DNA of 64,000 nt from Planctomycetaceae bacterium. Lineage in GTDB: Bacteria; Planctomycetota; PLA2. The stretch spans positions 1-64,000 of the forward strand of contig WYBS01000126.1 of NCBI GenBank assembly GCA_011525755.1, in the 5' to 3' direction. Both the position numbers and the translations under genes were made by a program. Under the pieces are notes generated by a model. The model saw only the letters and a list, made by a program, of their open reading frames with translations, searched no databases and was not told where the DNA came from. Below, piece after piece: positions 50,397-57,553 of the stretch (positions within the stretch are counted from its first letter, which is position 1; each line of letters opens with the position of its first letter).

Positions 50397-51259
50397 ACCG
50401 CCCGTTCGGCGAGGAAGGCGTCCCGCCCGGGAAGGCGCGCTTCGTCCTCGTGCCCGTGCCGTACGAGAGGACGACCACGTACCGGCGGGGCACGGCGGGG
50501 GGGCCCGCGGCGCTCCTCGCGGCCGGGACGCAGGTCGAGCTCTACGACGAGGAGACCGGCACGAAGCCGCTCGACGCGGGCGTCGCGGTGCTTCCGCCGA
50601 TCTCGAGCCAGGGGATGCCGGACGAGCTCGCGGACGATCTCCGGAAGGTCGTCCGCCCGCACGTCGCGGCGGGGAGGGTCGTCGGCTGCCTCGGCGGCGA
50701 GCACTCGATCAGCCTCGGGCCGATCCAGGCCGCGGCCCGCGTGCGGAAGGGGATCGGGATCCTCCACGTGGACGCGCACCCCGATCTCCGCGACGAGTAC
50801 GAGGGCACCCGCTTCGGCCACGGCTGCGTGATGCGGCGCGTGCTCGAGGAGAAGGGCGTGGCGAAGCTCGTGCAGGTCGGGCTTCGCGCCGTGTCCTCGG
50901 ACGACGACGCGGTGATCCGGGGCGACCGCCGCGTCCGCCCGTTCTACGCCTACGACCTCGCGCACCGGGAGCCCGCGGAGTGGATCGGCGCGGTGCTCGC
51001 CGAGCTGCCGGGGAGGATCTACGTCTCGTTCGACGTCGACGGGCTCGACCCGTCGGTCGTGCCGGGCACGGGCACGCCGGAGCCCGGCGGCCTCTCCTGG
51101 TGGGGGGCGCTCGCGCTCCTCAGGGCCGCGCTCGCGCAGAAGGAGCTCGTCGGCTTCGACATCGTGGAGCTCCTCCCCGTGCCCCACTCGCAGGTGTCCG
51201 ACTTCGCCGCGGCGAAGCTGCTCTTCAAGATGCTCGCGTACGCGGTGGCCCGGAAGTGA
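50393..51259 (+). CDS. speB: Arginase/agmatinase-family ureohydrolase
   Basis: This 288-residue binuclear manganese enzyme has GGEHS, DAHPDLRDEYEG, and FDVDGLDPSVVPGTGTPEPGG, which contain all metal ligands of the family; the last motif is typical of agmatinase. It would release urea from agmatine to give putrescine, although related guanidino substrates are possible. The start is a GTG overlapping the DHH gene stop. A distant spermidine-synthase-like gene at 55867 could use putrescine (speculative). Confidence 0.87.
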   Translation: MNRPFGEEGVPPGKARFVLVPVPYERTTTYRRGTAGGPAALLAAGTQVELYDEETGTKPLDAGVAVLPPISSQGMPDELADDLRKVVRPHVAAGRVVGCLGGEHSISLGPIQAAARVRKGIGILHVDAHPDLRDEYEGTRFGHGCVMRRVLEEKGVAKLVQVGLRAVSSDDDAVIRGDRRVRPFYAYDLAHREPAEWIGAVLAELPGRIYVSFDVDGLDPSVVPGTGTPEPGGLSWWGALALLRAALAQKELVGFDIVELLPVPHSQVSDFAAAKLLFKMLAYAVARK

Positions 51260-52242
51260 CGGGCCCCCCCTCGGTGCGGTTCGAGGCGACGGGCATCGAG
51301 GTCGCGAACGGCCTCCTCTGGCTCGACGCGCGGAAGAGGCGCCCGCTCGGCCTCGTGACCCACGCGCACCTCGACCACGTGGCGCGCCACGAGACCGTGC
51401 TCTCCACCCCGGAGACGGCGGCGCTCATGCGGCGGCGGCGCGGGGCGGGCCTCCGGTACATCGAGCGCCGCTACGGCGAGCGGACGCTCGTGGGGGACGT
51501 CGCGGTCACGCTCCTCTCCGCGGGCCACATCCTCGGCTCGGCCATGGCGCTCCTCGAGGGGCCCCACGGCCGGCTCCTCTACACGGGTGACGTGCGGCCC
51601 GAGGGTGGGCTCACGTGCCCCCCCGCCGAGCCCCGGAACGCCGACGTCCTGATCATGGAGGCGACCTTCGGGCGGCCGGAGCACCGCTTCCCGCCCGCGG
51701 AGGAGGTGCGGCGGCAGATGGTCCGGTTCGCCCGGGAGACGCTCGCCGAGGGGGCGACCCCGGTGTTTCTCGCGTATGCGCTCGGCAAGGCCCAGGAGGT
51801 GATGACCGCGCTCGGGCGGGAGGGGATCCCGGTCGCGGCCCATCCGTCGGTCTGGGCCATGTGCGACGTCTACCGGGGGTTCGGGCTCGTGTTCCCCGGC
51901 TCCCGCCGTCTTGCCGGCAGGGGCCGCCCGGACGCGGCGGTCGTCGTGCCGCCGCAGAGCCGGAGGGAGATCCGCGTGTCCGGCGTCCTCCGGGTGGCGG
52001 CGGTGACCGGCTGGGGCGACCGCGCGAAGGCGCCGGACGTCGAGAGGGTGTTCCGGCTCTCGGACCACGCCGACTACGACGGCCTCCTCGGGCTCGCGAA
52101 GGCGGTGAATCCCTCGAGGATCCACGTCGTGCACGGCTACGCTCCGGAGTTCGCGGCGGACCTTAGGGCGAGGGGCTTCAAGGCCGAGGCCGTGGAGGGC
52201 CACCGCGGCCCGGACGTGGACGAGCGACCGGGGCAGTTCTGA
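51256..52242 (+). CDS. Metallo-beta-lactamase-fold nuclease
   Basis: This is a 328-residue protein of the CPSF/SNM1-like MBL group. The zinc site is THAHLDH near 30-36, AGHILGSA, and YTGDVRPEG; the C-terminal LSDHADYDGLL and HVVHGYAPEFA match beta-CASP-like or ligase-associated DNA exonuclease proteins. No ATP-dependent ligase gene lies nearby. The GTG overlaps the upstream stop. It may process DNA or RNA ends. A tandem repeat array begins about 60 bp downstream. Confidence 0.85.
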   Translation: MTGPPSVRFEATGIEVANGLLWLDARKRRPLGLVTHAHLDHVARHETVLSTPETAALMRRRRGAGLRYIERRYGERTLVGDVAVTLLSAGHILGSAMALLEGPHGRLLYTGDVRPEGGLTCPPAEPRNADVLIMEATFGRPEHRFPPAEEVRRQMVRFARETLAEGATPVFLAYALGKAQEVMTALGREGIPVAAHPSVWAMCDVYRGFGLVFPGSRRLAGRGRPDAAVVVPPQSRREIRVSGVLRVAAVTGWGDRAKAPDVERVFRLSDHADYDGLLGLAKAVNPSRIHVVHGYAPEFAADLRARGFKAEAVEGHRGPDVDERPGQF

Positions 52243-52305
52243 GGCGCATCGCGCGGACGTAACCGGGACGGCGAGGCACAGGAAGGCGATGGCGCCCGGC
52301 CGCGC

Positions 52306-52735
52306 CAGCGTCCTCGCCGCACGTCGGCTGCCGCCCGGGACGACGAACGACGGGAAACGAGGGCGCGCCGCACGTCGACGGGAAACCAAGGCGCTCAGCC
52401 GCGACAGCGTCCTCGCCGCACGTCGGCTGCCGCCCCGGACGACGAACGACGGGAGACCAGGGCGCGCCGCACGTCGATGGGAAACCAAGGCGCTCAGCCG
52501 CGACAGCGTCCTCGCCGCACGTCGGCTGCCGCCCCGGACGACGAACGACGGGAGACGAGGGCGCGCCGCACGTCGACGGGAAACCAAGGCGCTCAGCCGC
52601 GACAGCGTCCTCGCCGCACGTCGGCTGCCGCCCGGGACGACGAACGACGGGAGACGAGGGCGCGCCGCACGTCGACGTGAAACCAAGGCGCTCAGCCGCG
52701 AGCAGCGTCCTTTCGCTGCTCGTCGGCTGCAGCGC
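52306..52735. repeat. 99-bp tandem repeat array (four full units plus a partial)
   Basis: Units begin with CAGCGTCCTCGCCGC at 52306, 52405, 52504 and 52603 (period 99), then CAGCGTCCTTTCGCTGC at 52703. Each unit contains CGCCGCACGTCG twice and the near-duplicate GGGAGACCAGGGCG/GGGAAACCAAGGCG, so it seems built from two half-units. The period is a multiple of three and several frames stay open, but base changes between units alter amino acids in every frame I checked, so coding is unlikely. Confidence 0.9.
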
Positions 52736-52740
52736 CCCAC

Positions 52741-53160
52741 GAACACACCATAAGCGCAGTTATCAGACGTGGATGGGGGGACCGGAAGGGGGTTCGGGGC
52801 GGGCCCCGGAAGAAAAGGCGGGGCCCGCGACGCGCGGGCCCCTTGGAGGAGAGAACTGGAAGTCTCTGCCGCGGCTCTGGCACCGCGGGACGCGAAGGGA
52901 CGTCTCCTTCGGACGTCCCGCGCCTCCGCGTGGCCACGGCCCGGCGTCGCACTTCCGCCGCAGTCGGTTGCCCCTCGACTGCGCAGCGCCTGTCGGGAGA
53001 TCCGCGGAGGGACCCCATTCTCGAAGCCCTCCGCACGGCGCCGGATCCGAGTCTAAGAATGCGCTGCGCGCGGCGCAACCGCAAAAGCGCGGCGCGCGCG
53101 CAAGCCGCGGCGCCCGTGTCGATCGCCGTCGACGTTCCCGCCCGCGACCTCGGCCCTTGG
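52741..53160. other. Intergenic spacer with two hairpins upstream of prkA
   Basis: I see no gene. GGGGCCCGCG (52820-52829) pairs with CGCGGGCCCC (52833-52842) over a 3-nt loop. GGGACGTC and GACGTCCC near 52898-52920 form a second stem. The region may hold a terminator of the leftward or rightward transcripts or regulatory sites for prkA. Confidence 0.5.
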
Positions 53161-53166
53161 TACGCT
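53161..53166 (+). promoter_or_regulatory. -10-like TACGCT, leaderless arrangement
   Basis: It sits 6 nt before the prkA ATG at 53173. Confidence 0.4.
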
Positions 53167-53172
53167 CTTCCC

Positions 53173-55413
53173 ATGGACGGAAGCGAATCGTTCGAGGGCC
53201 TCGCGTCGCGCATCGAGGGCGACTTCCGGCAGCAGGGCCGCATCCGCTCGTTCTGGGAGTACCTCGCGGAGGTGCGGGAGACGCCCCGGCGGCTGCTCCG
53301 CTCCGCGCCCCAGTACCTGCGCGACATGATCGAGCACTATGGCTCCGAGGAGACCGCGATCCTCGGCGTCCCCACGACGCGCCACAAGCTCTGCGACGGG
53401 ATCGAGGGCGACCCCGAGCGGCAGCGCGTCGTCGGGCAGGAGCTGGCGGTCGACGCGCTCTACCGCGCGGTCCGCAACTTCGCCGAGACCGGCCGCGCGG
53501 ACAAGATCGTCATGATGCACGGGCCGAACGGCTCGGCGAAGACGACGATCGCGGACCTCCTCTTCAAGGGCCTCGAGGCCTACTCCGCGACGCCGGAGGG
53601 CGCGATCTACCGGTTCGCGTGGGTCTTCCCGCGCACCGAGGTCGAGGGGGCGGGCCTCGGCTTCGGCGGCCGCCACCCGAAGGCGGAGGACCTGGACACC
53701 TTCGCCTACCTGGAACCCGACGCGATCGCCTCCACCATCGCGTCGGACATGAAGACGAACCCGTTCTACCTCGTCCCGCGCGAGAACCGGAAGGCGCTCC
53801 TCGAGGAGTTCTGCGGCGGGACACCCTCGTTCCCGCACGTCCACGTGCTGCGCGCCGACATGGGCACGAAGAGCCGCGCGATCTTCGACTCGCTCATGAC
53901 CGCCTACAAGGGCGACTGGAAGAAGGTCATGCGCTTCGTGCGCGTCGAGCGCTTCTACATCAGCCGCCGCTACCGCCGCGCCGCCGTGACGATCGAGCCG
54001 CAGGGCACCGTCGACGCGGAGTCGCGGCAGGTCACGGCCGACATGAACCTCGCGAACCTGCCCACGGCACTCCACAACCTCCGCCTGTTCGAGGTCACCG
54101 GCGACCTCGTCGACGCGAACCGCGGGCTGCTCGAGTTCAGCGACTTCCTGAAGCGGCCGCTGGAGCTCAACAAGTACCTCCTGACGACCACGGAGAAGGG
54201 GACGATCCGGCTCCCCAACGCGCTCGCCTACCTCGACTTCGTGATCATCGGCTCCACGAACGAGAAGCACCTGGACGCCTTCAAGACCGACCCGAACTTC
54301 ACCTCGTTCAAGGCGCGGATGGAGCTCGTCACGGTGCCCTACCTGCTCGAGTACGAGAAGGAGGTCGAGATCTACCGCGACCAGATGGAGTCGATCGCGA
54401 AGCGCCTCCAGGTCGCCCCCCACGCGTCGCGCGCGGCCGCCCTCTGGGCGGTGCTCACGCGCCTCTGGCGCCCCGACCCCGCCCACTACGAGGAGCCGCT
54501 GCGCTCGGCGATCGGCCGGCTGACGCCGCTCGCGAAGGCGCTCGTCTACGAGGGCAAGGACCCGGGCGACCTCGAGGACCTCGCCGCCGAGGACGTGAAG
54601 CTCTTCCGGGACCACCTCGCCGCGATCGCGGGCGAGTGGCGCGACGGCGTCGTCTTCGAGGGGCGCTTCGGGGCGTCGCCGCGCGAGATGAAGACGATCC
54701 TCCTCGACGCCTCCTTCCGGACGAAGACGAAGTGCTTCACCCCGGTCGCGGTGCTCGCCGAGCTCCGGAACCTCGTCCGCGACAAGAGCGTCTACGACTT
54801 CCTGAAGCTCGAGCCGAAGGGCCTCTACAACAACGCCGCGCGGTTCGTCGAGGACGTGGAGCGCGCCGTCGTCCGCCTCGTCCTCCGCGAGCTGCAGGAC
54901 TCGATGGCGCTCGTGGACGAGGAGGAGTACGACCGCCGCTTCGAGGAGTACTTCCGCCACGTCACCGCCTACATCCGCGGCACGCGCGTCACCGACCCAC
55001 GCACGGGCGAGGAGAGAAAGCCCGACCCGAGCGTCCTCCGCGGCGTCGAGCGGCTGCTCCCGACGGGCGACGACATCGACCTCTTCCGCCAGAAGCTCAT
55101 CGGGAAGGTCGCGGCCTCGTCGCTCGCCCGCCCGGGCACGCGGCTCAGCTACCGCACCCTCTTCCCCGAGATCCTCCGCGCGCTCAAGAGCGACTTCTAC
55201 GCCACGCGGCAGGTCGCGACCAGCCAGGTCGAGGACGACCTCCTCCTCGTCGGGACCCCCGGATGGGACAGCGTCCCGAGGGACCGCCGCGACCAGGTGG
55301 AGACCACGCTCGCGAACATGGGGTCCCGCCACGGCTACCCGCGGGAGTGCGCGCTGGAGATGATCGGCTACGCGCTCAGGCGGTCGCGGGCGCAGAAGAA
55401 GAGCGACGCCTGA
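53173..55413 (+). CDS. prkA: PrkA-family serine protein kinase
   Basis: This 746-residue AAA-like kinase of the PrkA/YeaG family acts in stress and sporulation responses. It has an N-terminal AAA+ part with Walker A GPNGSAKTT near 118, then FAWVFPRTE, and PHVHVLRADMGTKSRAIFDSLM; the C-terminal kinase-like region includes FVIIGSTNEKHLDAFK and AFRARMELV-type (FKARMELVTVPYLL). It is about 100 residues longer than E. coli YeaG. The usual partners (DUF444 and SpoVR proteins) are not adjacent. The end overlaps the convergent gene by 38 bp. Confidence 0.92.
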   Translation: MDGSESFEGLASRIEGDFRQQGRIRSFWEYLAEVRETPRRLLRSAPQYLRDMIEHYGSEETAILGVPTTRHKLCDGIEGDPERQRVVGQELAVDALYRAVRNFAETGRADKIVMMHGPNGSAKTTIADLLFKGLEAYSATPEGAIYRFAWVFPRTEVEGAGLGFGGRHPKAEDLDTFAYLEPDAIASTIASDMKTNPFYLVPRENRKALLEEFCGGTPSFPHVHVLRADMGTKSRAIFDSLMTAYKGDWKKVMRFVRVERFYISRRYRRAAVTIEPQGTVDAESRQVTADMNLANLPTALHNLRLFEVTGDLVDANRGLLEFSDFLKRPLELNKYLLTTTEKGTIRLPNALAYLDFVIIGSTNEKHLDAFKTDPNFTSFKARMELVTVPYLLEYEKEVEIYRDQMESIAKRLQVAPHASRAAALWAVLTRLWRPDPAHYEEPLRSAIGRLTPLAKALVYEGKDPGDLEDLAAEDVKLFRDHLAAIAGEWRDGVVFEGRFGASPREMKTILLDASFRTKTKCFTPVAVLAELRNLVRDKSVYDFLKLEPKGLYNNAARFVEDVERAVVRLVLRELQDSMALVDEEEYDRRFEEYFRHVTAYIRGTRVTDPRTGEERKPDPSVLRGVERLLPTGDDIDLFRQKLIGKVAASSLARPGTRLSYRTLFPEILRALKSDFYATRQVATSQVEDDLLLVGTPGWDSVPRDRRDQVETTLANMGSRHGYPRECALEMIGYALRRSRAQKKSDA

Positions 55414-55870
55414 CGACGGCCCAGAAGCCGAGGAGCGAGAGGACGCCCGCCGCCGCGAGCCAGCGCGCGCGCCCCGCCCGCGCGTGGAGCCGGTCGCGCA
55501 GCGCCGCCTCCGCGCCCCAGAACGCCTCGGCCTCCCGCCAGCCGTGCCCCCGCGCGACCTCGGCCGCCTCCCGGAATCGGAAGAGCCGCTTCAGCAGCCC
55601 GATCTCGGCCTCGAGGCGGTGCTTCGCGGGCACCGCCGCCCCCCGGATCCCCCGGAGCCCCCTCTCCTCCTCGCCCCCCCACAGGCAGCAGTCGGCGTAC
55701 TCCTTCACGATCACCGGGTGGTCGAGCCGCGGCTCGAGGAACTCGATCGCCTTCCCGTACCCCTGCGCGCGGCGGATCTCCCGCGCCTCCGCGCAGACGG
55801 CCTTCGCGCGCTCGTAGTCCTGCGCGGACGCCGCCGCGGCGAGGGCGAGGAGGACCGCGACGGCCCTCAC
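55376..55870 (-). CDS. Exported protein with C-terminal membrane helix
   Basis: This is a 164-residue protein of unknown function. The GTG start overlaps the upstream stop (GTGA). It has a signal peptide (VRAVAVLLALAAAASAQ), a helical TPR-like body (YERAKAVCAEAREIRRAQ, EAEIGLLKRLFRFREAAEVA) and a single C-terminal helix (RWLAAAGVLSLLGFWAVV) followed by Arg residues, so it is probably membrane-anchored facing outward. Its last codons run antisense into prkA. Confidence 0.68.
   Translation of the reverse strand: MRAVAVLLALAAAASAQDYERAKAVCAEAREIRRAQGYGKAIEFLEPRLDHPVIVKEYADCCLWGGEEERGLRGIRGAAVPAKHRLEAEIGLLKRLFRFREAAEVARGHGWREAEAFWGAEAALRDRLHARAGRARWLAAAGVLSLLGFWAVVRRRSSSAPATA
55649..55662 (-). 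repeat. 14-mer GGGGGCTCCGGGGG, copy 9
   Basis: It lies in the small exported protein gene. A variant with GGATCC in place of GGAGCC overlaps it at 55640, making a double motif. Confidence 0.85.
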
Positions 55871-57378
55871 TCGCGGAGCTCCAGGTCGCGCGCGGTGATC
55901 GCCTCGACGGGACAGTAGTCGTCGGTGAGCACGATGCCCTCGCCCGGCACGTGGCGCGCGAAGGAATCGTACGCGCCGAGCTGGATGTGGGAGGGGGGCG
56001 CGGGGGGAGGGCCGCCGCGCGCGGCGATGAGAAGGACGTTCGCGAGATCCTCGAGCGGCGCGAGCGCGACGTCGCTGCCGAACCCGGCCGCCGCGGTGTC
56101 CGCGAGCGTCTTCACGAGCGCCCCGCCGGGGCGGAGCGCGCCGATGTTGCAGACGAGCAGCCCGCCCTCGCGGAGCCGGCTCCTCGCGAGCGCGAAGAAC
56201 TCCCGCGTCGCGAGCGCGGGCGGGATCGAGACCTGCCGCGCGTACGCGTCGAGGAAGATCGCGTCGTAGCTCCCTTCCGGGCAGGCGCGCAGGAAGGCGC
56301 GCCCGTCGCCGTGCACGATCCGCCGGTGATCCTCGTCGCGGAGCCCCATCGTCGCGCGCGAGACCTCCGTGACCTCGGGGTCGATCTCCACGCCGTCGGT
56401 CTCGATCGTGCGGCCGCCCGCGTGGATCTGCAGGAAGCGGCTCATCGTGCCTGCCGCGTTGCCGACGATGAGGACGCGCAGGGGTCCGTCGCCCGGCAGC
56501 CAGTCCGGGAGCACGGCGAATGCGTCGTAGTACGCGCCGGTCCAGCCCCGGTCGTCGATCCGCATCGAGTGGTACGTGCCGAGCCCCTCGTCGAACGCGA
56601 GCCAGCGCTGGCCGCCGTCCCTCGCCGGCCGGTCCACGACCCGCACGAGCTGGTACGGCGACTCGCGGAACGCGACGAGCCGCGCGCCCTCGGGCGGCAG
56701 CGCGTCCCACGGCGGCCGGACGCCCGCCGGCGCGAGCGCGAGAGGCAGGAGGACCGCGACGGCCGCCCTCTTGCGGCGCGCGGCGAGCAGGCCAAGGGCC
56801 CCGAGGAGCACGAGCACGCACGAGGCGAGGGTGATCGTCGCGCGGACCCCCCACCAGTCGACGAAGAGGAAGGTCGTCGCGTAGATGCCCGTGATCGATC
56901 CCATGGTCCCGACGGCGAAGATGACGCCCGCGGCCCGCCCCACCGGCCACTCCGAGGACGCGCGCTGGACGAGAAGCGGCGTCGCCATCCCGAGCGCCAT
57001 GAGCGGCGGGCCGAAGAGGAAGAGGCTCGCGGCGAGCGACTCGGCCACGAACGCCCGGATCGCGGTGTCCTGCGTGTACTCCTCCGGCCCCGCGAGCCAG
57101 CCGCAGAACGCGGGGCCCGCCCACCCGACGGCGAGGCCGTACGTGCCCGCGAACGCGAGGACGACCGCGAGCGGCACGAGCGTGGTCGTCCGGTCCGCGA
57201 GCCGCCCTCCCGCCGCGTACCCGAGCGAGAGCGCGAAGAGGATCACGCCGATCACGTTCGCCCAGACGTAGATCGTCTGGCCGAACCAGCCGCGGAAGAG
57301 GCTCGGCGCGGCGAACTCGTAGACGGTCACGGCCGCGCCGGTGACGAACGCGAGCGCGGGAAACCCCCACCTCCTCAC
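55867..57378 (-). CDS. Membrane spermidine-synthase-like protein
   Basis: This is a 503-residue protein. Residues about 1-205 hold roughly seven membrane helices; 215-503 form an aminopropyltransferase/methyltransferase-like domain: RVLIVGNAAGTMSRFL (in place of the classical GGGDG), DGVEIDPEV, VHGDGRAFL and YDAIFLDAY. This layout matches fused membrane spermidine synthases. The altered glycine motif makes polyamine synthesis uncertain. The start is GTG, with no other in-frame choice before the first helix. It is coupled to the gene below. Confidence 0.82.
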   Translation of the reverse strand: MRRWGFPALAFVTGAAVTVYEFAAPSLFRGWFGQTIYVWANVIGVILFALSLGYAAGGRLADRTTTLVPLAVVLAFAGTYGLAVGWAGPAFCGWLAGPEEYTQDTAIRAFVAESLAASLFLFGPPLMALGMATPLLVQRASSEWPVGRAAGVIFAVGTMGSITGIYATTFLFVDWWGVRATITLASCVLVLLGALGLLAARRKRAAVAVLLPLALAPAGVRPPWDALPPEGARLVAFRESPYQLVRVVDRPARDGGQRWLAFDEGLGTYHSMRIDDRGWTGAYYDAFAVLPDWLPGDGPLRVLIVGNAAGTMSRFLQIHAGGRTIETDGVEIDPEVTEVSRATMGLRDEDHRRIVHGDGRAFLRACPEGSYDAIFLDAYARQVSIPPALATREFFALARSRLREGGLLVCNIGALRPGGALVKTLADTAAAGFGSDVALAPLEDLANVLLIAARGGPPPAPPSHIQLGAYDSFARHVPGEGIVLTDDYCPVEAITARDLELRE

Positions 57379-57553
57379 GGAACCTGCTCCCGGCTCAACG
57401 GGAGGGCGTCCCGGGAAGGCCCCGCATCGCGGGGTGACGCGAAGGCGCAGGGACGCAGGGGCTCGCGGCGAAGGCGGCCGTGCGTGCGCGCGCCCTTGCG
57501 CCTCCGCCTCCTTGCGTCCATCCGCGCGTGGGTCGCGGCCGCAAACGGATCTC
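57379..57553. repeat. Spacer with degenerate inverted GC-rich repeats
   Basis: CCCCGC-ATC-GCGGGG near 57421-57436 is a perfect small hairpin. Further right, AAGGCGCAGGGACGCAGG is mirrored by an inverted, imperfect version (CCTTGCGCCTCCG...CTTGCGTCC). This looks like a decayed palindromic intergenic element. No gene is seen. Confidence 0.4.

Noticed and set aside
52306-52735. CRISPR array
   Set aside because: The 99-bp units are contiguous without unique spacers, and no cas gene is present.
52289-52753. A protein of 33-residue repeats encoded by the tandem array
   Set aside because: Several frames are open on both strands, changes between units are not silent, and no ribosome site or promoter spacing supports a start.
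53173-55413. Spore-formation cluster around prkA
   Set aside because: No SpoVR or DUF444 partner gene is nearby, so no sporulation-type system can be supported.
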